Positions 20,914 through 30,541 of a stretch of DNA of 64,000 nucleotides are shown one piece after another. The stretch comes from Nitzschia sp. pyKryTriq1. Lineage: Eukaryota; Bacillariophyta; Bacillariophyceae; Bacillariales; Bacillariaceae. The notes beneath the pieces are model-generated. The model saw only the letters and a list, made by a program, of their open reading frames with translations. It had not been told where the DNA came from and ran no database searches. Made by a program: the position numbers and the translations under genes. The stretch covers positions 4,502,120 through 4,566,119 of the forward strand of contig OY101115.1 in the NCBI GenBank assembly GCA_956465555.1. Reading direction: 5' to 3'. How positions within the stretch are numbered: the first letter of the stretch is position 1; each line of letters begins with the position of its first letter.

Positions 20914-21939
20914 ATGAGTGCTTGTGAAAGTTGCCTATCGAGTCTGGGGTGTTGCGGCAAAGCAACGCCTTGCGCCAAATGCTCCAAATTGTTATGTTCC
21001 ACTTGCGCTGGAACCAACGCCTTGATCCCTTTCGACCAAGCAAACGCCGAACTTTCCAATGATTTGACAAATAACAGTACTATTGAGTCCTACTGCAAAG
21101 AGTGCTATCACGAAGTTTCTATATTGGACTATTCCAAAGCTTACGATGACTTTGGAGGCGCTGCAGATGAGAGCGCTCCTACCATCACCTTTCTTATGGT
21201 TCATGGTGGTGGAGGCTCTCGGGCGATGTTTCGCCCTCATGCTCAAGAGCTTGTCAAAAGAGGATATCGCTGCGTCTTGATGGATTTACCTGGACACGGG
21301 ACTCTTGTCGACTCACCCTTGACTTTGGACTCTTGCGTCGAAGCGACAGCCAAGGTCTACAAAGCGTGTGGGTTGGCCCCAGAAACAACTGTGTACGTCG
21401 GCGCTTCTCTGGGTGCCTACATTGGTTTCTACATCTTGGACAAACTCCCCAAAAAGAGCTTTTGTGGTGCCATTCTGATGGATTGTGGCCAAAACGTGGG
21501 GCCAGATTGTAGTCTCAAGGCACGGGTGGGGATTTGGTTTCTCAAGATGGCAGCTGGAAATATGTCAAACAAAGCATTAATGGGCGCCATGCTCGGCGTG
21601 ACTAAAAAGTCTCCCGCCAAGTACAAGCTTGTCGAGTCCGTTTTTGGAGCAGGAATGCATTTTCAACAAGGAGTCGAACAAACTATCTGTATGCACACTG
21701 TTGCCCCGGCGGACTACATCCCTAACTACGAGTTCCCTGTCCTCTTTTTCAACGGAACTGAAGACTATCGCGATAGCGAAAACAAGTGGCTGTCATTGTG
21801 TAAGGACCAGAAGCGATCCGCGCTCAAAGTTTATGAGGGTGGCGATCACTTCTTTACTCACGACGAAAAGTTCGTGGACGATCTGCTCGATCGAATGGAC
21901 TCATTTGCGAAACAAGTTGCAAGCCTCAACAAGAAATAA
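20914..21939 (+). CDS. Alpha/beta hydrolase with an N-terminal FYVE-like zinc finger
   Basis: Single exon, 341 residues from the ATG at 20914. Residues 4-65 contain four CxxC pairs (C4/C7, C20/C23, C28/C31, C62/C65), the spacing of FYVE/FYVE-related fingers, but without the RRHHCR lipid-binding motif. Residues about 90-335 are an alpha/beta hydrolase: oxyanion loop HGGGGSRAMF, MDLPGHG, nucleophile elbow VGASLGA (Ser), acid in FFNGTEDYRD and the catalytic His in GGDHFF. The full triad is therefore plausible. A lipase, esterase or other small-ester hydrolase role is possible; substrate cannot be told. The finger could recruit the enzyme to an endomembrane (inference). Its stop lies 46 bp from the stop of the convergent REV1-like gene. 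Confidence 0.85.
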   Translation: MSACESCLSSLGCCGKATPCAKCSKLLCSTCAGTNALIPFDQANAELSNDLTNNSTIESYCKECYHEVSILDYSKAYDDFGGAADESAPTITFLMVHGGGGSRAMFRPHAQELVKRGYRCVLMDLPGHGTLVDSPLTLDSCVEATAKVYKACGLAPETTVYVGASLGAYIGFYILDKLPKKSFCGAILMDCGQNVGPDCSLKARVGIWFLKMAAGNMSNKALMGAMLGVTKKSPAKYKLVESVFGAGMHFQQGVEQTICMHTVAPADYIPNYEFPVLFFNGTEDYRDSENKWLSLCKDQKRSALKVYEGGDHFFTHDEKFVDDLLDRMDSFAKQVASLNKK

Positions 21940-21985
21940 TTGATACATACGTGTTATGTTCAAGTCCTCCTTTGAAATTATGTTT

Positions 21986-23161
21986 TCAGTCTCTAAGTAG
22001 CCAGTCAATGTCTAGCCCACTTCTATACTTCCTCTCGTGCTCGTCGTCTAAACCACGCAAAACCTGTAGCAGGACGCATCGTTTGCCCCATTCATCTGTT
22101 CGCTTTTTTATGCTTCTCACGAGGGGAGGAATCACATTCATACTCCGCTCCTCGAGACAAGTTCGAAGAAAGTCACCAACAGTATGTATTGCCTCAGCAT
22201 TGTACGGAGAGTTACGGTCAAGGAATCGATGAAGCGGTAGAATGTCATCGTCGAACAAGTCCGTGCGGGGCTTGACGCCACGGTCCGCTTCGTCATGCGT
22301 TTGGGCTTGGTTCTCCTCCGCATCATTGGTTTCATCATCTCTTTCATTCGTCAAATCAATCCCGTGGACTCTTCCGGGTGCTTGCTTTCCAGCAGCAGCC
22401 CGTTGCACGCCCGTTTCATGTTTGAAGGCCTGACGCGATCTGGTAAAATTGCCATGAGAGCTGCTGCGTGTTTTTTGTGACAACATGCCAACAGGGTCCG
22501 AATCCTGGTTCGCAATTTGAAGCTGGATTTCCAAAGGCAAATGCTGAAGCTCAGTCAAAGACATTTCCGGTCTTGCTTGTCCTGACTTCACAGCTGCTAG
22601 CTTCATCATCCGCTTTAGACTTGTCTGTCTGAAATGATGCCGTTCGTGACCAAATGTACATTTCGGCAATTGTGATTCTTTGCCAGATGTCGACGGTAAT
22701 TCCATAGTTGCACGATGTATTTCATCCACATCGATGGGCTCGACGGGCGCGGTGCTGGAACTCACAGACTGCTTCCTCTCCTGGCAAGCAAATCGAGAAT
22801 ATATCTCCTCTTGCATTTCTGAGGGTAATTTTAATACTTGGCTCATGCAAATTTGACTCAAAGGAGGAAGTGCGAGACTTCCTTCGGGCACGGCGTCAAC
22901 ACGGGCCTCTTCTGGGATGTCTTCATCAAAGTTACTGCTCTTGACAGGGACGCCTTCGTTGCTCGGCTCCGGGACGTGGCCACTTCGGTCGCCCGTAGAG
23001 TCGCTCTGGACGTCCTCTGTGTTTTTCTTGGAAGACTCATTCTTTCTAGGTTGAGTTGCGTCTGAGTTTTGCTTCGATGCATGCTCGAAAAACGTCGCAA
23101 TACCAGCCCGGGCAACGTCGATATTGTTAGAACAAAAGCTGCAAGTACTAGTCGAAAGCAT
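21986..23161 (-). CDS. REV1-tail-like protein: two UBM motifs and a REV1-C-like end, no polymerase domain
   Basis: Single exon, 391 residues. No Y-family polymerase or BRCT domain is present. LPPLSQICMSQVLKLPSEMQEEI (about residue 98) and SLTELQHLPLEIQLQI (about 203) fit the ubiquitin-binding motif (UBM) with its central Leu-Pro; REV1 and Pol iota carry such pairs. The last 100 residues (DILPLHRFLDRNS to DIDWLLRD, with VGDFLRTCLEE, LVRSIKKR, W, LLQVLRGLDDEHERKY) resemble the four-helix REV1 C-terminal domain that binds Pol zeta and Pol eta-type partners. The N-terminus has CSFC and GIATFF, the latter reminiscent of a PIP-box core. The next gene on this strand ends only 127 bp upstream, leaving no room for a polymerase exon. 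Role in translesion synthesis is inference. Confidence 0.6.
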   Translation of the reverse strand: MLSTSTCSFCSNNIDVARAGIATFFEHASKQNSDATQPRKNESSKKNTEDVQSDSTGDRSGHVPEPSNEGVPVKSSNFDEDIPEEARVDAVPEGSLALPPLSQICMSQVLKLPSEMQEEIYSRFACQERKQSVSSSTAPVEPIDVDEIHRATMELPSTSGKESQLPKCTFGHERHHFRQTSLKRMMKLAAVKSGQARPEMSLTELQHLPLEIQLQIANQDSDPVGMLSQKTRSSSHGNFTRSRQAFKHETGVQRAAAGKQAPGRVHGIDLTNERDDETNDAEENQAQTHDEADRGVKPRTDLFDDDILPLHRFLDRNSPYNAEAIHTVGDFLRTCLEERSMNVIPPLVRSIKKRTDEWGKRCVLLQVLRGLDDEHERKYRSGLDIDWLLRD

Positions 23162-23288
23162 CGCTCAGAAGAATTGCACCAGCTTCCCACCATATAATGA
23201 TTGAATCAATAATGCAGGAAGATCCTGTGTTGATTCATATCGGAGTTATTATTTTAGTATCGTAAGTTGATCATCATGATCATCACGA

Positions 23289-23816
23289 TCATGATGTGGT
23301 GCTTTGACTCCAATCTTCGTCGTCGAGTTCCTCGTCTACCTCGTCAAAAAAGGTGAAAGTTATTTCATGGGTCTTGGTAGCCGCTCGTTCCTCTTCCATT
23401 TCATGATAGTATTTTGTTAAGGATTGTATTTGTATCTTGTAAAGGTCTAACCGATCTTGGAATTCTGCGTCGCCACCCGCCTTTTGAGCTTCCAAATGCA
23501 TTTTCTGAAAGACGACGCGACACCGTGAAAACAACTTGCAAAGAGGAATAATACTTTCATCTGACTTTTCTTGTTCAGAATGATCCTTGGTGCTCACTGA
23601 GGAGTCACCCACAAAGGATCCTTCCGTTGCCGCTGCTGCGTCAAGAGAGTAATCGTACGGGTAGTCGTCATATCGCCTATCTACTACTTGCTGTTCGTCG
23701 TTGGCTAGCTGTAGCTGTAGCTGCCGCTCCTGCTCTTCTTCGGCAAGGGCCTTTTGGACTCGACTCGTCAGAGACTGAAATGCTTCTTCAAGGTATTCAA
23801 AGTATGATTTTCCCAT
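23289..23816 (-). CDS. VTI1 N-terminal-like helical protein, paralogue A
   Basis: 175 residues when started at the ATG at 23816, chosen because MGKSYFEYLEEAFQSLTSRV aligns with the start of the paralogue at 26899; a longer in-frame start at 23927 would add a hydrophobic stretch. The C-terminal half, LFSRCRVVFQKMHLEAQKA and FQDRLDLYKIQIQSLTKYYHEM, resembles the Habc-like N-terminal bundle of VTI1 SNAREs (QM-LEA, R-LY). A Gln-rich stretch and an acidic tail (DEVDEELDDED) are present. There is no SNARE core and no membrane anchor. Function unknown; a free SNARE-like regulator is one idea. Confidence 0.6.
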   Translation of the reverse strand: MGKSYFEYLEEAFQSLTSRVQKALAEEEQERQLQLQLANDEQQVVDRRYDDYPYDYSLDAAAATEGSFVGDSSVSTKDHSEQEKSDESIIPLCKLFSRCRVVFQKMHLEAQKAGGDAEFQDRLDLYKIQIQSLTKYYHEMEEERAATKTHEITFTFFDEVDEELDDEDWSQSTTS

Positions 23817-24533
23817 AATAACGCGGATGCTCCCAATGATGATGGATTCTCCTCTTTGTAGTCCTAGACATTCACCAGCACACTCCACCAAGAAGAATAT
23901 GAATATCGTCTCTGTGATTGCTTTCACTGTCTGTAAAAGCTAGTAGATACAGACAGGCAGACAGTGGTAGAATAGTTTTTCGTTTTTTGTGTCCATCGAT
24001 GAAATAGTGGCGATTGGCCAGATAGATGGGCCACCACCACCATCACCATCATCATCCTCCTCTTCTCGTTTCTTCTCTGTCATTGCGATCGTTCAGTACG
24101 TACTTGTACTATGTATCTCATGGTCGGCGCGCCCTTTTTTTGGCGAACGAAATTTTCGTTCACGGGATCTGACCGTTCGAAGGTTGGACGTTGGAGTTGG
24201 TCGGATGGGTCTTCCGCACGCTCACGCGCATACGGGACCGCAGACGGGACACGGACAGTCATTCTAAACAAAATAATGATATTTTTTGGTGCCAAAAGCT
24301 CGCGCGACGACGACTACGACTCGCCTCGCGCGGCTCTCGGCTCTCGACGATCGACGATGTACAACACACACACCTTTCATCCTCTCCGCACTTACTACTT
24401 TTGCATCTAATACAGACAGTACAGTATACTTCGAGTATCGAAAAGATGCTGCGCTATATCCAGTAGCGAGTAGTCAGTCGTCAAGTAGTAAAGCAGTGCT
24501 GTGCCGCGGCGCCAACACGACCAACACAAGAAG
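23817..24533. other. Divergent intergenic region
   Basis: About 0.7 kb between the paralogue A gene and the GT90 gene, transcribed apart. It contains a (CAC/CAT)n run (24030-24058) and a G/C-rich, CGA-rich stretch around 24300-24355. No gene or RNA recognised. Confidence 0.4.
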
Positions 24534-26372
24534 ATGGCCATCCATAAGAGGAAAATAAGGCAGACACGAGGACGGCCACTGGTTCTGGTTTTCACTGCGT
24601 TCGTGCTTTTACTGGGAATCTGGCAGAATATCAGTCTTTCCGTCAGTGTTTCCTTGTGGAGTGATGGCATGGGCATGGATGAACACATGAACAACGATGC
24701 TCCACAAACATCATCCACAAGAAGAGAGAACGAGGAGAAGAATAGAAACAACTCGGCGTCTTCTACTGCGGCGCCATTTCCAAGATGGAACGACCCCAGA
24801 GGAATTCAGTGGGAAGCGATTGAATCTTACATACGATATGCCGATGAGCATTTGACAAAAGGCCAAGCTCTCTTGGAGTGTCCCAATGGTGGGTGCCCGA
24901 ACGATATGCCTTGTGTTTTGTACATTTTCGGAGCTCGCTTTCATTCTACCGCTATGAGCGTTGGTGCCAACAACAACAACAACAACAACAACAACAACGA
25001 AACAGCAGAGAATAATCCGTTGTCCAATAATGAGCCCATGGTGTGGGTCGAGGGACGACGGCGAAAATTGGTAGGACGAGGTTTTTACAACCGATATCCG
25101 ATTATTGAAGAACTCATGGACCGATCCTTGCAGTACCTCTTGACAAACCAACTCCATATCGCCGCCAAGAAGCGTTATCCTCGACTTTTGCAAACCATTG
25201 CACCCGACAAAAACAACAACAACAACAACAACAATCATAATCATACACTGCTGTTGGGCATTCCATTAATTATGAACTTTGGCGACAATCGACAGTGTCA
25301 CTTTCAGAATTTATTAAAGAAACATAGCGACAATGATCAAGAAGAACGGTACAATGTTCCCGTCTTTACCTTGGCAGTTCCCACGGATTGCTTATTTGCC
25401 TTTCCGATACCACATCCCGCTGCCTTGGATACGGCATCCGTTTACAGAAACCAATGGAAGTCTATTTTGGATCGTCGTCGGCGCATGTATCCGCTATGGA
25501 ATCAAACCCAACAAGCCGTTTGGAGAGGATCACCAACAGGATGGCCCATGATGGAGGATGAGAACATGAATAATAGTGGCTGGAATATGCGACAAAAAAT
25601 GGTATATACAGCGAATCATCTCCCGCAAGACAACGAGACTTTGATGCGAAAACTCGACATGTACCAACACCAGCAACCCCCACTAACACTGATGTTGCCA
25701 CCACCAAATTCGTCTGTCAACGACGATAGCACCAACACAACAGTGTATTCTTTCCTTGATGTCGGCTTTGGTAAACCCTTTCACAAAATTGTTTCTTCGT
25801 ACAAAGGACCGCGAATTCGCGGTCGATCTCGACTTTGGTTTGAGGATTTTGCTCAGTATCGAGTGGTACTGGATGCCGATGGGAGCTCGTGGTCGGAACG
25901 CTTTGGTCCCCTCTTGTGCTTGAATACGGTTGTCGCTAAGCTAGAGCCAGCCTTTGTCGACTGGCTGTGGCCTCAAGTCCAAGCCAATATCCACTATGTG
26001 CCGATTCGAAAGGATTCCTCCAATCTCTGGTCCGCCGTTCTTCCATTTCTGATAGATGAAGAAGAAAAAGACAAGAATTCGACCAACCATCATCGCCGCG
26101 AACAAATGATTGCCAAGGCGCAGGAATGGTGTGTCGAACACATGACCTATGATCGAATGATCCAGGATTTTTTGGGATCGCTGGAACAATATGTCACTTG
26201 GTTGGATCAAGGGGATCAAGAGTGGTCCACGAAATGGCATCGATTGCTCCTCCACGATATGCCACCCAAACACCATCATTGGCAACGTCTACCAGTCAAA
26301 CCGGCCGGAAACTACTTTCCCCTCTGGCGAGATGAGGGCAATGAAGGAAGCCCTAATCCTCGCTCGGACTAA
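24534..26372 (+). CDS. GT90 (CAP10/POGLUT-like) glycosyltransferase, type II membrane protein
   Basis: Single exon, 612 residues from the ATG at 24534. A short basic tail (HKRKIRQTRGR) and a hydrophobic segment PLVLVFTAFVLLLGIW make a signal anchor. The C-terminal 300 residues fit the CAP10/GT90 family, which includes protein O-glucosyltransferases and fungal capsule xylosyltransferases: AVWRGSPTG, FLDVGFGKP, IRGRSRLWFEDFAQYRVVLDADGSSWSERF, KLEPAFVDWLWP and HYVPIRKDSSNL. The spacing of the WRG and DADG blocks is as expected. Two polyasparagine runs ((AAC)n at 24969-25000 and about 25210-25233) interrupt the N-terminal half. Donor is probably a UDP-sugar; acceptor unknown. Confidence 0.85.
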   Translation: MAIHKRKIRQTRGRPLVLVFTAFVLLLGIWQNISLSVSVSLWSDGMGMDEHMNNDAPQTSSTRRENEEKNRNNSASSTAAPFPRWNDPRGIQWEAIESYIRYADEHLTKGQALLECPNGGCPNDMPCVLYIFGARFHSTAMSVGANNNNNNNNNNETAENNPLSNNEPMVWVEGRRRKLVGRGFYNRYPIIEELMDRSLQYLLTNQLHIAAKKRYPRLLQTIAPDKNNNNNNNNHNHTLLLGIPLIMNFGDNRQCHFQNLLKKHSDNDQEERYNVPVFTLAVPTDCLFAFPIPHPAALDTASVYRNQWKSILDRRRRMYPLWNQTQQAVWRGSPTGWPMMEDENMNNSGWNMRQKMVYTANHLPQDNETLMRKLDMYQHQQPPLTLMLPPPNSSVNDDSTNTTVYSFLDVGFGKPFHKIVSSYKGPRIRGRSRLWFEDFAQYRVVLDADGSSWSERFGPLLCLNTVVAKLEPAFVDWLWPQVQANIHYVPIRKDSSNLWSAVLPFLIDEEEKDKNSTNHHRREQMIAKAQEWCVEHMTYDRMIQDFLGSLEQYVTWLDQGDQEWSTKWHRLLLHDMPPKHHHWQRLPVKPAGNYFPLWRDEGNEGSPNPRSD

Positions 26373-26898
26373 TACCATAGTATGCTTCTCTGTCCGACGG
26401 AAACAACAAAATATGACGCACGAAGAAGCAGGCATTCTTCGTTACATACAGTACCAACAGAGTCAACTATGATTTGAAGTACTGAATATCAACTAGCTGC
26501 TACTACTCCAACTCGTACAATACTTCTTTAAGACATCATGATACTGTAGTTTTAGACGCCTACTAGCTAGTACTCGAGGGCAGATGATAAAGGAACATCT
26601 GCTATGACATGGCTGAATTTGACTCAGACGACCCACGTGTGGCGCGCGGCATCACGCGCGTAGCCCCCAAAAACACCAAAAATTTCCCGAAAGCAATTTT
26701 GTCGTGGTTTTGGTTTGGTTGCATCCCGTGGCTTTTGCTTCGTTGCCATTATCATCTGCATGTTGCATGCATTACAGGTACAGGTATCGGTAGTTTCCAT
26801 TCTGTATCAATCAATCAATCAATCAATCACTCAATCAATCAATCGATCAATTGATAGATCTTTTCCGTGTCTTTCGTCAACAATAATAAGAATAAATC
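26373..26898. other. Intergenic region with (AATC)n microsatellite
   Basis: Separates the GT90 gene from VTI1-like paralogue B. It contains a (TCAA/AATC)n tract at about 26808-26850 directly in front of the start region and a GCGCGCG-rich stretch at 26640-26662. No gene is supported. Confidence 0.5.
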
Positions 26899-27315
26899 AT
26901 GGGAAAGGAGTTTTTTGAATTTTTGGAAGAAGAGTTTCAAGGATTGACGAGTCAAATCCAAGAAGCCTTGAAGCAAGAATTGTTGTTGTTGCGCAACGCA
27001 CAATCTTCCACCACAAATGGCAACGAAGACAACACCCCACCGATTGATATCCCCGTCTTGTTTACTCGATGTCATGCTATCTATCAACAAATGAGAGCCG
27101 AAGCCAGACGAGCAATGAAGCGCACACCCGAGTTCAAAGATCGATTGACACTCTACTCGATCCAATTGACAGCCTTGCTGGAACACTACCAGAACTCGCA
27201 ATTCGGAGAGGAGCCAACAGTAGTACCCTCCGAAGCCCCTTCACCGAAACTACGCGAATTGACATTTACATTCACAATCGACGATGAGGATGAAGAAACC
27301 AGCACCATGCTATGA
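26899..27315 (+). CDS. VTI1 N-terminal-like helical protein, paralogue B
   Basis: 138 residues, single exon. It aligns with the gene at 23289-23816: MGKEFFEFLEEEFQGLTSQIQEAL at the start, LFTRCHAIYQQMRAEARRA and FKDRLTLYSIQLTALLEHYQ in the middle, and RELTFTFTIDDEDE at the end against HEITFTFFDEVDE. The middle matches the VTI1 N-terminal helical bundle pattern, but the SNARE motif and anchor are missing. It is shorter than paralogue A because the Gln/Tyr-rich linker is absent. The two copies face away from each other around the GT90 gene, implying an old local inverted duplication. Function unknown. Confidence 0.6.
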   Translation: MGKEFFEFLEEEFQGLTSQIQEALKQELLLLRNAQSSTTNGNEDNTPPIDIPVLFTRCHAIYQQMRAEARRAMKRTPEFKDRLTLYSIQLTALLEHYQNSQFGEEPTVVPSEAPSPKLRELTFTFTIDDEDEETSTML

Positions 27316-28428
27316 TGCCGCGCCGGTTGCTCACAGCAGAGCATCCGTCCTGGAGCTGGATATGGAGCTGGAACTGGAACTGCAATTTTTTTCAATAGCT
27401 AGAGAAGCGACCAGACTGAGTTTCGTGTATCCCCGTGACGTACAGACAGGGAAAATAGGACTTTTTACCGCTATGCGCTGCTTGGGAATGAATGTATTAT
27501 TGTTGGTGCGACTGCTACTATTCCAGGATCAGGTGCTGGCTACTCCTCTAGCTACGAGTAGTAGCTCTTGTTCGATCCTCTTGTCGCCCTCTCCCTTCAA
27601 AACAAAATTGAAAGTTTCGCAACAACTACTACATGTACTAACTAACCAGAACAATACCTATAGCTAGCTAGCCAGCTAGCGTTACCAAAGATATCACCCA
27701 ATATCTTTGGACAATACAGGTAGCAGCCTCGACACTATTTAGTACTTCTTAGCGGTAATTCTTAGAGCAGACGACCACGACGGTAATAGTAGTAGCTGCT
27801 CTCGTTGCCATTGAAGTGCGGGTTGTTGCAACACATCCTTGTCTCTTCACTTACCTACTACCACTACTACTATTACACGTAGCTAGTAGTGGACTTGCGA
27901 GATAGATAGATAGAGAGAGAGAGAGCTACTATGCCCAAAAATAGCCTTCCATGCTAGTACTACTACTAGTAGAAGATATCTTTTTCCATGCATGGCCTAA
28001 AACGGACGCATCCCACCAGCCAAAAGCAAATAGCAGCAAATGGTGCATATGCACACTCTACTATAGTACCGGTACGTACTACTACTATGAAATTTATTAT
28101 GAGAACAACGAGAATCCAAAAATCATCATCGGCTTGCACATGGAAAAAATGGCGCCAAAAAAGAGAATGACATGCATCACTTAGAGGCCAAAGTCTTCGT
28201 ATTTAACGCATCTTCGGCCATTCGACCACGCATGCGTGGACCAATTTTTTTCGTTCGCAGAAAACTCTCACGTCAAAATGATGCACAGAATTCTTCGTGT
28301 CTTGGGAAGCAAAGACGCACTCAAAGCACGAACGAAAGAAAGAACCAAGGCTCCAAAGTCTTTACGTACGAAGCAGAGAAGTGCATTGTAGAAAGGTGTT
28401 CTCGTTGTAGCATATTCATTCATTCACC
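27316..28428. other. Intergenic region
   Basis: A 1.1-kb gap with CTA/TAG-rich strings, a (GATA/GA)n tract at 27900-27923 and no supported gene. The frame at 27284-27667 overlaps the 3' end of paralogue B and has no coding character. The last 200 bp are the likely promoter of the LRR gene. Confidence 0.45.
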
Positions 28429-29355
28429 ATGGCGATGCATCCTTCCTCCGATATCAACGATCTTAACCTCCACGAGGTAGAGGATTACTCTTCGGACGTT
28501 CCTCACGATCAACTGCCTTCGGTCGAAGAAGCGCGCTTCGCCGCCGGTGTGACTCTTCGCAAAGCGTCGTCTCGCCCTCCTTCTCGCAAGAAGGTCTGGT
28601 ACGTTGCCTTTGGTCTCGTGGCCTTGACGCTGTTGATTGTTGCCATTGCAGTTCCCATTTCCAACAGCAAGACGCCCAACGGCGACGAGCAAATTGGAAA
28701 TAGCGTGAAAAAGGCAGTTCATCAGATCGCTCTTAATGGCAGAGCGGACTTTAAGGACAAGAAGAGTTATCAATCGTTTGCCAGGCGATGGCTCACGGAA
28801 GATGATCTAGTGAAAGACTATACTTATGACAAGCTTCAACAACGCTACGCCATGTACTCTCTTTATCATGCCACCAACCCCGAAGAATGGGTCGATGCGA
28901 CGGGATGGAAGCGCAAGGGAGTTCCTGAATGTGACTGGTATGGAGTCTCTTGCAATCCCACCACGGGTATGGTCACTCGTATCAGTTTGCGAAACAATGG
29001 ACTCAGGGGAGAAATTCCTCCGGAAGTGTCGTTGATTCCCGATCTCGGTGAGTACAAGTATTTGGCTGCAAAGCAGTCTCTACTACTAGTAGTGGCGAAT
29101 CAATCATCATGGACTTGCTAACATGCACCCTTCTCCGCTCGTCTTGTGTTTTTTTCAATAAAATTTTTGACAGTTGTGTTCAATGTGAGAAGCAACGAGA
29201 AACTGAAAGGTACCGTTCCTGATCATATTTGCGACTTGCATAGCGAGCGGAATTTGGATGTCAAGGTGGATTGTGACGCTGTGTCTTGTAGCTGCTGCAC
29301 CGGTTGCCCTGCTGCTGGAGCGGAATCCATCGTTTTTGCTGATGGTGAGGACTAA
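28429..29355 (+). CDS. Membrane-anchored LRR protein, two exons
   Basis: Exons 28429-29047 and 29174-29355 (126-bp intron, gtgagt...gacag, phase 1) encode 266 residues. A cytosolic-looking N-terminus of about 60 residues is followed by one membrane segment (VWYVAFGLVALTLLIVAIAVPI) and an outer region. The latter has the LRR N-cap pattern W.....(C)DWYGVSCNP...VTRISLRNNGLRGEIPPEV, about two leucine-rich units, then CSCCTGC at the end. This single-anchor layout with plant-type LRRs and a terminal CxCC motif is common in diatom LRR proteins. It is short: most relatives have more repeats. Ligand binding or cell-surface sensing is inference. Confidence 0.8.
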
Positions 29356-30095
29356 GACGACATACGAATAGTTGTTAGGGGTATGTTGCATGTGAATGCC
29401 ATCTCGATATTGCCATTCCTAGTCATCTTTATTTTTGCGACTTACCAACACTGAACTCCACTACTACTAGTAGTAGTAGAGTAGAGAAAAGAGAAACAAG
29501 AGTACGGAACCACCACATACTGGCACAACCACTATAGTATGGACTGACTGGCGTGGCTACTAATATCGTTCCGGCGGAAGAGAGATTAATTGCTCTCACC
29601 GTCAAGGTAGTAACTAAATCAGACAGTGCACTTTTTCGCTGCTTTGCGATATATTATTAGACTAGTACTAGTGGTCGGCCAGACAGGTACTATATAAGAC
29701 TCAATATAGTACCTATTATAGTACCCATCAATGTCTTTGCATTCCTTTTCTTTTCAAATGACGATGATGCGATTGTCATGCATTCATGAAGCCTACATGA
29801 GCCAAATCATAGGTGCATAGCATGGGATTAAATATTGTGGTCTCTTGTCGTTCGTAAATGACAGGGTATCCACGCATCATCTTTTGGTGCGGGCATGTAG
29901 TAAAGTGCACTCTAAAAAAGGATCTCAGATAGTCCCTTTGGTCAGTCTTGTTTGTCAAATAGGGCTTTCACTCTAACGAATGACGAATATTGTACTTTTC
30001 TTATCAAACTACCAAATCTCACGTTTCGCAGAAAGTACAATACCCGGTATTACCCCACAAGTATGGAATACTGCTCCTCTACTAGTTTAGTGCTA
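29356..30095. other. Intergenic region with a conserved dispersed sequence
   Basis: The 3' flank of the LRR gene, holding the sequence at 29583-29655 listed separately, short CTAC/TAGT runs, and no supported gene. Confidence 0.45.
29583..29655 (-). repeat. Conserved ~73-bp dispersed sequence, copy A
   Basis: The reverse complement of this segment matches 48952-49024 closely: gattaattgctctc, accgtcaaggtag, aactaaa, agacagtgcactttttcgctgcttt and cgatata are shared, with about five substitutions and a one-base gap. Both copies lie downstream of a gene end (LRR gene here, nitroreductase-like gene there). It could be a repeat end, a small RNA or a 3' element; nothing decides between them. Confidence 0.7.
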
Positions 30096-30540
30096 CTACA
30101 TGTTGGTATCCCGTGGATCTTTCCAATTGACGAGCTTTAGCTCGTGCGGAAACACTGTCTTTTTCATTCCAGCATTGCATCTAATAGCATCGTGTGGTGA
30201 CTTGAGATGCTCTTTCCAGCAGGACATAGTCCTCTTCGAATCAGTACTACAACGATTCAAATGGCAAAGTGGCGTCCCGCAGTCACTGCATTCAAAGGCA
30301 GTATCAACTTTCTTCTGGTAGTACCGCCGGCAGACAAAACATGTGCGTTGGATAGCGCTCCCCACCATACGATGCTGCTTCTTTTGCTGCTCTTCCGTCA
30401 ATGCCTTGTGAGTCTCGCTACCAAGATCATCATGACCAATCTCCTTTTGGATACGAACTAGTCTCGGTGGCAGCCGAGAACCATCAGGAAGGCTGGCAAC
30501 TTTTGTGATCTCGGGACGCTTCCGTAGTCTTAGTCCATTC
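30096..30540 (-). pseudogene. PiggyBac-type cysteine-rich zinc ribbon fragment
   Basis: The frame is open from about 30540 to 30096, and the clear domain covers residues translated from 30350 down. CFVCRRYY, FECSDCGTPLC and SCWKEHL give a C-x2-C...C-x2-C-x4-C...H pattern like the C-terminal zinc ribbon of piggyBac transposases (C.VC...C..C...LC). No ATG precedes it at a sensible place and no DDD catalytic domain is present in the 5' direction. It is most likely the tail of a piggyBac-like transposase or a domesticated fragment. Confidence 0.4.
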
Positions 30541-30541
30541 G

